Positions 32,534 to 41,763 of a stretch of DNA of 64,000 bases are shown one piece after another; within the stretch, counting starts at the first letter, position 1, and each line of letters starts with the position of its first letter. Origin of the DNA: Streptomyces sp. STR69 (lineage in GTDB: Bacteria; Actinomycetota; Actinomycetes; Streptomycetales; Streptomycetaceae); contig NZ_JALJRY010000047.1 in assembly GCF_024519455.1 (NCBI RefSeq), forward strand, positions 1 to 64,000. The letters are read 5' to 3'. A program made the translations under genes and the position numbers. The notes beneath the pieces were generated by a model. That model ran no database searches and had not been told where the DNA came from. It saw only the letters and a list, made by a program, of their open reading frames with translations.

Positions 32534-33907
32534 ATGACCGACACCGGAACGCTCCTGGCGAAGGTGGTGGGACCGGAGCACGTTCTCACCGAGGACGGTG
32601 TGCCGGAGGAGTACGGGCACGACGAGTCGCCGGCCGGCGCGGCACGGCGGCCGGGGTTCGTCGTACGGCCCGCGACGACCGCCGAGGTGTCGGGCATCAT
32701 CACGGTCGCCGCCGAGCGTCAACTCCCCCTGACGGCACGGGGTTCCGGCACCGGGCTGTCCGGAGCCTGCGTACCCGCCGCAGACGGCGTCGTCGTCTCT
32801 TTCGAGCGGATGAACCAGGTGCTGGAGATCGACACCGACAACCACGTCGCCGTCGTACAGCCCGGCGTCACCCTGGCCGAACTCGACTCCCGAACAGCCG
32901 AGTTCGGGCTGTGCTACCCGGTACGCCCGGGTGAGCAGAGTGCGTCGGTCGGCGGCACGATCGGCACCAACGCCGGTGGCATGCACGCCGTCCGGCACGG
33001 CGTCACCCGGCACCATGTCCTAGGCATAGAAGCCGTGTTGGCCTCCGGAACGGTTGTACGCAGCGGCGGGAAATTCGTGAAAACCAGCACCGGCTACGAC
33101 CTGACGCAGTTGATCGTCGGCTCCGAGGGCACCCTCGCTCTCGTTACCGAGGCGACCCTGCGTCTCAAACCCCGCGCCGGGCACGGCGCGACAGTGCTGG
33201 CGCCCTTCGCCACGGCCGAGGAGATCGCGCGAGCCGTGCCGCGCCTGCTGGCCGGAGGGCTGGACCCGCTGGCCCTGGAGTACGTCGACATGCTCACGAT
33301 GGCCGCGATGACCGCCCAGCAGGACCTCGGGCTCGGCATCCCCGAGCGGGTCCGCGCCACCGCGCTCGGCTACCTGGTCGTGGTCCTCGAAGGGCCGTCG
33401 GCGGAGCGGATCGACGCCGATGTGGAATCCCTGGGCGAGCAGTTGCTCGACCTGGGCGCCGCCGACGTCTACGTCCTGCCGCCAACAGCGGCACGCCAGC
33501 TCATCGAGGCGCGGGAGCGGGCTTTCTGGGCCGCCAAGTCGGCCGGCGCCGACGAGGTCGTGGACATAGTCGTACCTCGCGCGTCCCTCCCACGGCTGCT
33601 CGCCGAGGCGGACGTGATCGCCCGGGACAGCGCGTCGATCGTCACCGGCTGCGGGCACGCGGGAGACGGCAACGTACACCTGGCGGTCTTCCAGCCGAAC
33701 GCGAAGCTGCTGGAAGAGGTCCTACGGAGCCTGTTCCGCGCGGGAGTTGACCTCGGCGGGGCCGTCTCCGGCGAGCACGGCATCGGCACGACGAAGAAGC
33801 GCTACTTCCTGGAGCTGGAAGACCCCGCGAAGGTGGAACTGATGCGCGGGATCAAGCGAGCCTTCGACCCGGACGGAATCCTCAACCCCAGTGTCCTCTT
33901 CGACTGA
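32534..33907 (+). CDS. FAD-linked oxidase, GlcD / D-lactate dehydrogenase type
   Basis: The 457-residue product has a PCMH-type FAD-binding domain (ARGSGTGLSGACVP, VQPGVTLAELD, SVGGTIGTNAGGMHAVRHG, GYDLTQLIVGSEGTLA) and the FAD-oxidase C-terminal domain with GCGHAGDGNVHLAVF and SGEHGIGTTKKRY, which carry the metal and substrate ligands. The family oxidises glycolate, D-lactate or other 2-hydroxy acids. ATG 32534 follows AAGGGA. No GlcE or GlcF subunit is adjacent, so it may act alone. The TPP enzyme gene lies 60 bases downstream, probably in the same operon. Confidence 0.88.
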   Translation: MTDTGTLLAKVVGPEHVLTEDGVPEEYGHDESPAGAARRPGFVVRPATTAEVSGIITVAAERQLPLTARGSGTGLSGACVPAADGVVVSFERMNQVLEIDTDNHVAVVQPGVTLAELDSRTAEFGLCYPVRPGEQSASVGGTIGTNAGGMHAVRHGVTRHHVLGIEAVLASGTVVRSGGKFVKTSTGYDLTQLIVGSEGTLALVTEATLRLKPRAGHGATVLAPFATAEEIARAVPRLLAGGLDPLALEYVDMLTMAAMTAQQDLGLGIPERVRATALGYLVVVLEGPSAERIDADVESLGEQLLDLGAADVYVLPPTAARQLIEARERAFWAAKSAGADEVVDIVVPRASLPRLLAEADVIARDSASIVTGCGHAGDGNVHLAVFQPNAKLLEEVLRSLFRAGVDLGGAVSGEHGIGTTKKRYFLELEDPAKVELMRGIKRAFDPDGILNPSVLFD

Positions 33908-33967
33908 ACCGGAACAGACACGACTGCCGGAATGAACCCGACTGAGCGCGTGAAAGGCGGAGTCACC

Positions 33968-35521
33968 GTGAACGGTGCCCATGCCGTTGCCCGGACCCTT
34001 CTGGACTCCGGAGTGGAGGTGTGTTTCGCCAATCCCGGCACCTCCGAACTGCACTTCGTCGCCGCCCTTGACGACGAGCCCGCGCTGCGGGCCGTGCCTT
34101 GTCTGTTCGAGGGCGTGGCGACCGGCGCGGCCGACGGCTACGGCCGGATGACCGGACGCCCCGCCGCCACCCTGCTTCATCTGGGCCCCGGACTCGGCAA
34201 CGGCCTGGCCAACCTCCACAACGCCCGCCGCGCCGGGACCCCGGTGGTGAACCTGGTAGGCGACCATGCAAGGTTCCACAAGAAGTACGACGCGCCGCTG
34301 GAGTCGGACGTCGACGCGCTGGCCCGTACCGTCTCCGGCTGGGTCCGCCGCTGCGACGATCCCGCCACGGTCGGCGGTGACGTGGCGGAGGCGGTGGCCG
34401 CCGCGACCGGTGCCCCGGGCCAGGTGGCCACCGTGCTGCTGCCCGCCGACGTGTCCTGGTCGGACGGCGCCCGGCCCGCGCTGCCGGTCCCGGCCCGGCC
34501 CCCAACTGCCGTATCCGCGCGGGCTGTTGCCGCTGCGGCCACGGCCCTGCGTACCGGCGAGCCCGCCGCTCTGCTGCTCGGCGGCGCTGCCACCCGCGAG
34601 CCGGCCCTGAGCACGGCCGGCCGGATCGCCGCCGCCACCGGAGCCCGCCTCCTGTGCGAGACCTTCCCGGCCCGCCTGGAACGCGGCGCCGGCCTACCCT
34701 CCGTGGAGCGGTTGGGCTATCTCGCCGAAGGAGCGCTGGCCCAACTCGACGGCGTACGGCACCTGGTGCTGGTGGGTGCCCGCGCTCCGGTGTCGTTCTT
34801 CGGCCACCTGACGCTGCCCAGTGAACTGACCCCCGACGGCTGCCGGATCCACACCCTGGCCACGACGGCCGACGACATCCCGGCGGCGCTGGACGAGGTG
34901 GCGGACACGCTGGCCGTGGACACACCCGCGGTGCTCCAGGCCGCAGCGCGTCCGGCGCTCCCCACCGGTGAACTGACCGCCGAGACCGCCGCGGCCGTCG
35001 TCGGCGCGCTGCTGCCGGAGGGAGCGATCGTGGTGGACGAGGCCAACACCTCGGGGCTCTGGCTCCCCGGTGCGACCGCGGGCGCGCCACGCCACGACTG
35101 GCTCACCCTCACCGGCGGAGCCATCGGACAGGGTCTGCCGCTCGCCGCGGGCGCCGCCCTCGCCTGCCCCGACCGGCCGGTGCTGTGCCTGGAAGCCGAC
35201 GGTAGCGCCATGTACACCATCTCGGCGTTGTGGACCCATGCCCGAGAAGGGCTCGACATCACCACGGTGATCTTCGCCAACCGCTCGTACGCGATCCTCA
35301 ATTTGGAGTCCCAGCGCCTGGGCGTGCCGGCGGACGGCTCCGCACACCACGACCTGCTCGACCTGACCCGCCCCGGCCTCGACTTCATCGCCCTTGCGCG
35401 GGGTATGGGTGTACCAGCATCGCGGGCCACCACCACCGAGGACTTCACGGACCAGTTGCGCCGAGCCTTCGCCGAGTCGGGCCCACATCTCATCGAGGCG
35501 GCTGTGCCACCTCTGTTCTGA
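33968..35521 (+). CDS. TPP-dependent enzyme of the acetolactate synthase / benzoylformate decarboxylase family
   Basis: The 517-residue product has the three domains of POX-type TPP enzymes. The N-terminal domain carries FANPGTSELHFVAALDD and CLFEGVATGAADGYGRM with the activating Glu. A central domain follows, and the C-terminal TPP domain has GGAIGQGLPLAAGAALACP and EADGSAMYTISALWTHAREGL with the GDG-like cofactor motif. GTG 33968 follows AAAGGCGGAG; an in-frame ATG at 33932 is possible. Family members decarboxylate or carboligate 2-oxo acids. The 2-hydroxy-acid oxidase next to it could supply its substrate, but the reaction is not readable. Confidence 0.82.
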   Translation: MNGAHAVARTLLDSGVEVCFANPGTSELHFVAALDDEPALRAVPCLFEGVATGAADGYGRMTGRPAATLLHLGPGLGNGLANLHNARRAGTPVVNLVGDHARFHKKYDAPLESDVDALARTVSGWVRRCDDPATVGGDVAEAVAAATGAPGQVATVLLPADVSWSDGARPALPVPARPPTAVSARAVAAAATALRTGEPAALLLGGAATREPALSTAGRIAAATGARLLCETFPARLERGAGLPSVERLGYLAEGALAQLDGVRHLVLVGARAPVSFFGHLTLPSELTPDGCRIHTLATTADDIPAALDEVADTLAVDTPAVLQAAARPALPTGELTAETAAAVVGALLPEGAIVVDEANTSGLWLPGATAGAPRHDWLTLTGGAIGQGLPLAAGAALACPDRPVLCLEADGSAMYTISALWTHAREGLDITTVIFANRSYAILNLESQRLGVPADGSAHHDLLDLTRPGLDFIALARGMGVPASRATTTEDFTDQLRRAFAESGPHLIEAAVPPLF

Positions 35522-35880
35522 ACTTGCTGCGAGGCCGTTCGTGAGGCCGGTGAACTCCGCTCTGACAAGTACCGTCGAGATAGGCCTCGCGCACGGGGCA
35601 CGACCAGACACCCCGTTCCTCCAGCACTCACCCGAACGCCTATTTCCGTGTGCTGATGTCACGACTATGGTGACCCGTCAAAACTGCGGAACCGTCGGCT
35701 TGCGCCGGCCTACCGCCTGGCCGTTCTCATCGACCCATCACTGCCACTGACGGACAAGGATCACGAGAAGCTCATTCCCTTGTTCACCCTCCAGGGTGTG
35801 GAGGCGGATCTGCCTCAGCGACAACCGAGGGCAGCGATCCGCTTTCCCAGCTTGCTCGGGCCAGCCTCCAACCATCGGCC
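35522..35880. other. Gene-poor stretch with possible coding remnant
   Basis: No complete gene is supported. A plus-strand frame around 35717-35880 reads LAVLIDPSLPLTDKDHEKLIP and LFTLQGVEADL, with balanced protein-like composition and stopping just before the next fragment, but no start is evident. It may be part of the same decayed locus as the pseudogene that follows. Confidence 0.35.
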
Positions 35881-36728
35881 ATGAAGTTCAGCGGGCTCGG
35901 ACTCCAGGAAGCCGCTACAGGCCCTGGCCCCAACTTCCGCCTTTCCGACACCTCCCATGGCGGATTGATCTCGGCCAACGACGTCGGCGACTTCCTTCAA
36001 CGTGTGCAACGCGCTGTCGCTCGCTTCGCCAGAGCGCGGCGCAGGCGCGTTGCGGACGTCGTGAAGCTGCAGCTCCTGGACTTTGAGGTCGCCCGGCTGG
36101 ACGTGGCCGCCTCCGTGCCGGGATCGGTCATCGTTGACCTGCGGCCTCACGCCCAGTCGGACGGCGAGGAACGTGGAGAGCTTCCGCCGTCCGGTGTGCG
36201 TGGGCGGAAATCGGCGCCGTAGAGCTTGTACGGGCTCTTCCTGAGGGCCCCAATGATGAAGAAAGAGTCCATGGACTCGCTGTTCAGCGCGTCGCCCGTG
36301 GTGCGACGCGCCGTGGCTGACTTGATCCTCGGCCTGCCCAACCGGAATCTGGACATCAGCCTGGCCGTGAAGCGCGAAACGGGAGAGCGCATCGTCTCCA
36401 GCCTCTCTGTCGGGCAGTCCGAGTCTCTCCGCGAGCGGCTCAACATCATCCGCAGATCTTCTATTTCGAAACCCGAGCCGGTGTGGAGATCCATGGATTC
36501 GTGGACGAATCACTGGCCAACACCGTCAAAGCGAATCTTGACGAAGAGGTCGAGGTAGCACTGGAGAGTTTCGTCCTGCGCTCAGCCGCCGGCAGGCGAA
36601 GTCAACGCCGCTATCGGCTCATCGAAGTGGCTGGCCAACAGCCTTCACCGACCAGAGAATTCCGCGCGATGCCGACGAGTGACGTCAAGATCGAAGACTG
36701 GACGTCTCAGCAGGTATCGGCTGAATAA
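35881..36728 (+). pseudogene. Broken gene of unknown family (stop codon plus frameshift)
   Basis: From ATG 35881 a frame of normal protein composition runs to TAG 36220-36222. The same frame resumes immediately (LYGLFLRAPMMKKESMDSLF) and continues to about 36455. There coding sense moves to another frame (IFYFETRAGVEIHGFVDESL) that runs to TAA 36726-36728. Joined, the pieces give about 280 residues without a family I recognise. Lower GC than the neighbours and two disruptions suggest an acquired, decaying gene. Separate small genes are possible, but the second and third fragments have no start signals. Confidence 0.55.
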
Positions 36729-37029
36729 CGCACTGCCGCCATTACCCCCTGCTGGTATACGCTCCCCGCGCAGGGCTTTCACCATTGTCGATTGCCCGTA
36801 TTTTTCGGCCCCGTGCCCCCGGGTCGCAGTGACTATCTGACCACTGTGAGCGGCTGGAGCCGTATCGCCGGCTACGTAGCTCCAGCCCTTCGTCCTTCCC
36901 AGCCTTTTCGAGTCCGGGGTGCACTCCCGCACCGCACCCCGGGTGGGTGGTGAGGACGGTCAAGTGCGAGGCGGCGCCGGAAGGAGATCCCGGCGCCGCC
37001 TCGCGCTCTGGGCCGGCGCTCACAGCGTC
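36729..37029. other. Gene-free stretch rich in hairpins
   Basis: No coding frame is convincing. Three perfect inverted repeats lie in a row: 36852-36860/36879-36887 (9-base arms), 36914-36922/36934-36942 (9-base arms) and 36966-36980/36990-37004 (15-base arms). The last is a strong terminator for ppdK on the minus strand; the first two may form a structured RNA. Confidence 0.55.
36966..37004. terminator. Strong hairpin downstream of ppdK
   Basis: GCGAGGCGGCGCCGG pairs perfectly with 36990-37004 around a nine-base loop. It lies about 125 bases after the ppdK stop on the minus strand. Confidence 0.75.
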
Positions 37030-37030
37030 C

Positions 37031-37114
37031 TCAAGGTGAGGCAGGCACGGGCCCCGTGGCCATGGAGCGACGCTCCTTGATCACCGAGGAGACCCGTGCC
37101 TCGAACGCCGTCAT
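37031..37114 (-). CDS. Possible small ORF after ppdK
   Basis: Minus-strand ATG 37114 opens 27 codons (MTAFEARVSSVIKERRSMAT...) ending TGA 37031-37033, between the ppdK stop and the terminator. Its codon use is gene-like, but it has no ribosome site and the DNA also contains inverted repeats (AGGCACGGG 37043-37051 with 37093-37101; GAGCG-A-CGCTC 37065-37075). It may only be part of a structured 3' region. Confidence 0.25.
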   Translation of the reverse strand: MTAFEARVSSVIKERRSMATGPVPASP

Positions 37115-37129
37115 GGCTGACCGATCCGC

Positions 37130-39832
37130 TCACCTGCTGTCGCTGCCCCCGGTGATGTCCATGAGTGCCGCCCGTCCGGCCTCCAGCCGTGCCGCCGGTA
37201 TGCGGAACGGGGAGCAGGAGACGTAGTCGAGACCCACCCGGTGGAAGAAGTGGATGGACTCCGGGTCACCGCCGTGTTCGCCGCAGACCCCGGTCTCCAG
37301 GCGGGAGTTGACGCTGCGGCCCGCCTCGACGGCAAGCTCCACCAGCCGGCCCACGCCCTCCTGGTCGATCGTCTCGAACGGCGACACGGTGAAGACGCCC
37401 TTCTCCAGGTACAGCGGGAAGAAGGAGGCCTCGGCGTCGTCGCGGGACAGGCCCCAGGTGGTCTGGGTCAGGTCGTTGGTGCCGAAGGAGAAGAAGTCGG
37501 CGTACTCGGCGATACGGCCCGCGGTGAGCGCGGCGCGCGGCAGCTCGATCATCGTGCCGATCGGGCAGTCGAGGGTCGTGCCGGTCTCCTCCTGGACCTC
37601 GACGAGGACCCGTTCCGTCTCGGTGCGCGCCAGCCGCAGTTCCTCGACCGTCCCGACGAGCGGGATCATGATCTCGGCACGCGGCCGGCCACCGGCCCGC
37701 AGTCGCGCGACCACGGCCTCGGCGACGGCCCGCACCTGCATGGCCATCAGACCGGGCACGGCCAGACCGAGCCGGACACCGCGCAGCCCCAGCATCGGGT
37801 TCTCCTCGTGCATCCGCTCGACGGCGGCGAGCAGTTCGCGATCGTGCGCGTCCGGGTGCTCGGTGCGGGCCAGGCGTACGGCCAACTCCGTGCGGTCCGG
37901 CAGGAATTCGTGCAGCGGCGGGTCGATGAGCCGGATCGTCACCGGGAGTCCGTCCATCGCCTTCAGGATGCCGGTGAAGTCCTCGCGCTGGAGCGGCAGC
38001 AGGGCTGCCAGAGCCTCCTGGCGGGCGCTGTCGTCGCGGGCCAGGATCATCGCCTCGACCAGTGACCTGCGTTCGCCGAGGAACATGTGCTCGGTACGGC
38101 ACAGGCCGATGCCCTGCGCGCCCAGACTGCGGGCGCGTACGGCGTCCTCGGGGGTGTCCGCGTTGGCCCGGACTTCGAGGCGTCGTACGGAATCGGCGCG
38201 GGTGAGGGCGCCCAGGACCGCCTCCGTCAGCGGGCCGTTCGCGGTGCCCGTCTCCAGGGCGCGGCCGACGTCGGAAGCGGTCAGCGGGAGGGCGCCGAGG
38301 TGGACGGTGCCGGCGGTGCCGTCGACGGAGACGGTGTCGCCCTCGTGCACCAACACGCCTGATTCCGTGGTGAATTGACGCGCCACCGGGTCGACGGTGA
38401 GGGTTTCGGCGCCGCAGACGCAGACCTTGCCCATGCCGCGTGCGACGACGGCGGCGTGGCTGGTCTTGCCGCCCCGGCTGGTCAGGACCGCCTGTGCGGC
38501 GATCATGCCGGGCAGGTCGTCGGGGGTGGTCTCGCGGCGGACGAGGACCGTGTCCTCGCCGGCCGCGGCGCGTCGTACCGCCTCGGCGGAGTCGAAGACC
38601 ACGACGCCCACTGCCGCGCCCGGGGAGGCGGGGACGCCCCGGGCCAGGGGTACGTCGGCGGGGGTGGTGTCGAAGCGGGGGAACATCAAGCGGGTCAGTT
38701 CGGCGCCGTCGACGCGGACCAGGGACTCGTCCGGCGTGATCGTGCCCTCCTCGCGCAGGTCGTGGGCGATGCGGAAGGCGGCTTCGGCGGTGCGCTTGCC
38801 TACGCGGGTCTGCAGGATCCACAGCTTGCCGCGCTCGACGGTGAACTCGACGTCGCACAGGTCGCGGTAGTGGTGCTCCAGGGTGCGCAGGTGATCGCTG
38901 AGCTGGAGATAGGCGCGTGGGTTGAGCCGTTTCAGCTCGCTCAGGGGCAGGGCGTCGCGGACGCCCGCGACGACGTCCTCGCCCTGCGCGTCGGGCAGGT
39001 AGTCGCCGTACATGCCGCGTTCGCCGGTGGCGGGGTCGCGGGTGAAGGTGACGCCGGTGCCGCTGCTTTCGAATGTCACGGCGGAGCGGAGGTTGCCGAA
39101 GACCATCGCCTGGACGTTGACGGCGGTGCCGAGGTCCTCGGAGATGTGTTCGCGGTGGCGGTAGATGTGGGCGCGTTCGCCGTTCCAGGAGTCGAAGACC
39201 GCGCGGATGGCGCGGGTCAGCTGTTCGGCCGGGTCCTGGGGGAAGTCCTCGCCGGTCTCCTTGCGGATAATGGCCTTGAACTCCTCGGTGATCAGGGCGA
39301 GTTCGGCGGTGTCGAGGTCGTGGTCGCCGGTCACCTCGCGCTGTGCCTTGTGCGTGGCGATGGCCTCCTCGAACAGGTCGCCGTCCACGCCCATCACGGT
39401 GTGCCCGAACATCTGGATGAGCCGCCGGTAGGAGTCCCACGCGAAGCGCTCTTGTCCGGACGCCTCGGCAAGCCCGGTGACGGAACGGTCGTTCAGGCCG
39501 ATGTCGAGGATGGTGTCCATCATCCCGGGCATGGAGAAGCGGGCGCCCGAGCGCACGGACACCAGCAGCGGATCGTCGGGGGCGCCGAGGGTGCGGCCCA
39601 TGGTCCGCTCCAGTCCGGCCAGCGCGCGGGCCGCCTCGACGGCCAGCTCGGGCGGCTCCTCGCCCGTCTTGAGGTAGGCCGTGCAGGCCTCGGTGGTGAC
39701 GGTGAATCCGGGCGGCACGGGCAGCCCGAGCCGCGTCATCTCGGCCAGGCCCGCTCCCTTGCCGCCCAGCAGGGCGGCCATCTCGCGGCTGCCTTCGGCG
39801 AACTCGTACACGTACTTGGTCGGTGCGGTCAT
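37130..39832 (-). CDS. ppdK: Pyruvate, phosphate dikinase
   Basis: The 900-residue product has the PPDK layout: an N-terminal ATP-grasp domain (LLGGKGAGLAEMTRLGLPVPPGF, RSGARFSMPGMMDTILDIGLN), the swivelling phosphohistidine domain with TSHAAVVARGMG (His459), and the C-terminal TIM barrel with GLCRTEHMF, STGTMIELPRA-like PIGTMIELPRAAL, FFSFGTNDLTQT and GVCGEHGGDP. The active loop reads GGKTSH where GGMTSH is usual. It interconverts pyruvate, ATP and phosphate with PEP, AMP and diphosphate. In low-oxygen metabolism it may run toward pyruvate using diphosphate, or restore PEP. The upstream universal stress gene ends 16 bases away, so they form an operon. Confidence 0.95.
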   Translation of the reverse strand: MTAPTKYVYEFAEGSREMAALLGGKGAGLAEMTRLGLPVPPGFTVTTEACTAYLKTGEEPPELAVEAARALAGLERTMGRTLGAPDDPLLVSVRSGARFSMPGMMDTILDIGLNDRSVTGLAEASGQERFAWDSYRRLIQMFGHTVMGVDGDLFEEAIATHKAQREVTGDHDLDTAELALITEEFKAIIRKETGEDFPQDPAEQLTRAIRAVFDSWNGERAHIYRHREHISEDLGTAVNVQAMVFGNLRSAVTFESSGTGVTFTRDPATGERGMYGDYLPDAQGEDVVAGVRDALPLSELKRLNPRAYLQLSDHLRTLEHHYRDLCDVEFTVERGKLWILQTRVGKRTAEAAFRIAHDLREEGTITPDESLVRVDGAELTRLMFPRFDTTPADVPLARGVPASPGAAVGVVVFDSAEAVRRAAAGEDTVLVRRETTPDDLPGMIAAQAVLTSRGGKTSHAAVVARGMGKVCVCGAETLTVDPVARQFTTESGVLVHEGDTVSVDGTAGTVHLGALPLTASDVGRALETGTANGPLTEAVLGALTRADSVRRLEVRANADTPEDAVRARSLGAQGIGLCRTEHMFLGERRSLVEAMILARDDSARQEALAALLPLQREDFTGILKAMDGLPVTIRLIDPPLHEFLPDRTELAVRLARTEHPDAHDRELLAAVERMHEENPMLGLRGVRLGLAVPGLMAMQVRAVAEAVVARLRAGGRPRAEIMIPLVGTVEELRLARTETERVLVEVQEETGTTLDCPIGTMIELPRAALTAGRIAEYADFFSFGTNDLTQTTWGLSRDDAEASFFPLYLEKGVFTVSPFETIDQEGVGRLVELAVEAGRSVNSRLETGVCGEHGGDPESIHFFHRVGLDYVSCSPFRIPAARLEAGRAALMDITGGSDSR

Positions 39833-39847
39833 CGGGATTCGGGCCTC

Positions 39848-40750
39848 TCACTCGTGGGGTACGACGGCCACGGGGCAGCCGACGTGATGGATGGCGGCGT
39901 GGGTGACGGGGCCGATACGCGGTCCCGCCGGACGGTCGGTGAGGTGCCGGCCGACCACGAGGAGGCTCGCCCCGGAGGCGGCCCGGAGCAGCGCGGACTG
40001 GGCCCGGCCCTCCGCGACCGTCTCGGCGACCTCGACGCCGGGGTACTTGTCGCGCCACACCTGGAGTACGGCCGACAGGAAGCCGAGCCATTCCTCGGCC
40101 CGCTGCGGTCCGCTCACCAGGCCGATCTCGCCGGGGCCGAGCCCCAGCGGGGACGGTTGCTGCCAGGCATGGACCACGCGGAGCCTGGCGCCGCGCAGCC
40201 GGGCCGCCTCGAAGGCGAACCCGATCACCGCGTCGCAGGGATCGCCCAGGTCGACGCCCAGGACCACGTCCCGGTAGCCGGTCAGGATCGAGGGACGGCC
40301 GCCGGGCGCCGGAAGGTGTTCGTCGGCGGCTTCCTCGCCCGCCCGGACGAGGACCACGGGACGGGTGGCACGGGCCACCACACCCTGCGCGACCGAGCCC
40401 ACCAGGAACCCGGCGACACCGCTCAGCCCACGCGACCCCAGCACCAGCAGCTCGGACTCCTCGGCCGCCTTCAGCAGGGCGGCGGTCGCGGGACCCTCCA
40501 CCTGCTCGTCGTACGGGCGCACGTTCGGGGCAACGGCACGGACCCGCTCCTTGGCCTGCCGCAGGACGCGGCGCGCCTGCTGCCGCTGCGCGGCCGTGAC
40601 GGGCTCGCCGTCCTCCTGGCGCGGGTGCCAGTTCCAGACGTGCACGAGCCGCAACGGCCGGCCACGGCGTGCCGCCTCGCGGGCGGCCCAGTCGGCGGCG
40701 GCGAGACTCTCGGCGGAACCGTCGACTCCGGCGATGACGGGCGGCAGCAT
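39848..40750 (-). CDS. Universal stress protein, tandem USP domains
   Basis: The 300-residue product has two UspA domains. Domain 1 begins VIAGVDGSAESLAAADWAAREA and ends with the ATP-binding GSRGLSGVAGFLVGSVAQGVV (G-2X-G-9X-G-S pattern). Domain 2 begins VVLGVDLGDPCDAVIGFAFEAA and ends AAIHHVGCPVAVVPHE. ATG 40750 has AGGAGGT seven bases upstream, better than GTG 40759. It is divergent from another USP gene and precedes ppdK. Tandem USPs of this type are hallmark members of hypoxia/dormancy regulons in actinobacteria. Confidence 0.93.
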   Translation of the reverse strand: MLPPVIAGVDGSAESLAAADWAAREAARRGRPLRLVHVWNWHPRQEDGEPVTAAQRQQARRVLRQAKERVRAVAPNVRPYDEQVEGPATAALLKAAEESELLVLGSRGLSGVAGFLVGSVAQGVVARATRPVVLVRAGEEAADEHLPAPGGRPSILTGYRDVVLGVDLGDPCDAVIGFAFEAARLRGARLRVVHAWQQPSPLGLGPGEIGLVSGPQRAEEWLGFLSAVLQVWRDKYPGVEVAETVAEGRAQSALLRAASGASLLVVGRHLTDRPAGPRIGPVTHAAIHHVGCPVAVVPHE

Positions 40751-40838
40751 GATCCGCACCTCCTGCGCTCGGTCTGCTCCTCCCCTCCAGCGTCGTCCCG
40801 CGGCCTACTGGTAGGTATGGGCCGCCAGGTCTCCAACC

Positions 40839-40855
40839 GGGGTCCGTTCGGCCCC
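40839..40855. promoter_or_regulatory. GGGCCG palindrome in divergent USP promoter
   Basis: GGGGTCCGTTCGGCCCC differs from a perfect palindrome at one position pair. It lies 90 bases before the leftward USP-ppdK operon and 62 bases before the rightward USP gene, so one site may serve both. A second weaker match (AGGGCCACGGACCT) lies at 40888-40901. Confidence 0.65.
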
Positions 40856-40916
40856 AGCGCGCGCCCGCCCCGCACCGTCAGGGTGGTAGGGCCACGGACC
40901 TGGAGGGCGGCACACC

Positions 40917-41747
40917 ATGGAACGAGTGATCATCACCGGCGTCGACCGGTCGGCGCGCAGCCGCGTCGCCGCGGACTGGGCAGCCCGCGAGGCGCTGCGG
41001 CGCGGGCTGCCTCTGCGGGTGGTGCATGTGGCACCGCCCGAGAACCTGGACCCGGTGGAGCACTGGCCCTACCGCCCGGACACCGTGGCGGACCACGTGG
41101 TCGCCGAACTCACCGCACGGCACCCGTCGTTGACGGTCCGAGCGGTGAGCCTCACCGGGGCGCCCGTCCCCGAGCTGCGGGCGGTGAGCGCGCACGCGGA
41201 ACTGGTCGTGCTCGGCCTGCGCGGCGAGGGCCGGCATGCCGGGATCGCCCTGGGCTCGACCGCGGCGGCCCTCGCCACCGAGTGCGCCGGGCCCCTGGTA
41301 CTGGTGCCCGGCACCCTCGCGGGGAGGGACGTCCCGGGTCACACCGACGCCGTGACCGTAGGGGGCGATGCCCGGGACCCGTCCGTCGGTGCGCTCGGCT
41401 TCGCCTTCGAGTCCGCCCGGCTGCACCGCGTCCGGCTGCACGTGGTGCACGCGTGGGCGCTGCCGGTGGGCGCCGCCGCATCGCCCGTCCCGGTGTCGGA
41501 GACGGACCGTGCCACCTGGGAGGACCACGAAGAGGATCTGCTGTCCGACGCGCTGCGTCCGTGGCGCCGGAAGTACCCGGAAGTCGACGTCCAGGAGGAC
41601 GTGCTGCTGTTCCCGCCGGCCGAGGCACTGGCCCACGCCTCCGAGACGTCCGGGCTGGTGGTGATCGGTCGGCACACCGCCCCGGGCTCCACCGCCCTGG
41701 CCCTCCTGGAGCACGCGCGCTGCCCGGTCGCCGTCGTGCCGTCGTAG
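40917..41747 (+). CDS. Universal stress protein, tandem USP domains
   Basis: The 276-residue product repeats the two-domain USP plan: ITGVDRSARSRVAADWAAREAL and LVVLGLRGEGRHAGIALGSTAAAL in domain 1, then a second half ending GLVVIGRHTAPGSTALALLEHARCPVAVVPS. ATP-loop glycines are less regular than in the divergent copy, so nucleotide binding may be weaker. ATG 40917 follows GGAGGG. It precedes the hydrogenase maturation genes by 16 bases and is probably cotranscribed with them. Confidence 0.92.
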   Translation: MERVIITGVDRSARSRVAADWAAREALRRGLPLRVVHVAPPENLDPVEHWPYRPDTVADHVVAELTARHPSLTVRAVSLTGAPVPELRAVSAHAELVVLGLRGEGRHAGIALGSTAAALATECAGPLVLVPGTLAGRDVPGHTDAVTVGGDARDPSVGALGFAFESARLHRVRLHVVHAWALPVGAAASPVPVSETDRATWEDHEEDLLSDALRPWRRKYPEVDVQEDVLLFPPAEALAHASETSGLVVIGRHTAPGSTALALLEHARCPVAVVPS

Positions 41748-41763
41748 ACCGGAGGAGAGGGCC

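Noticed and set aside
30427..32703. A minus-strand frame of about 750 codons opposite oleate hydratase
   Set aside because: Oleate hydratase motifs on the plus strand are clear; the minus frame is a composition artefact.
36226..36558. Independent small gene starting at 36226
   Set aside because: It begins directly after a stop in the same frame, lacks a ribosome site, and continues the sense of the upstream fragment. A broken single gene explains it better.
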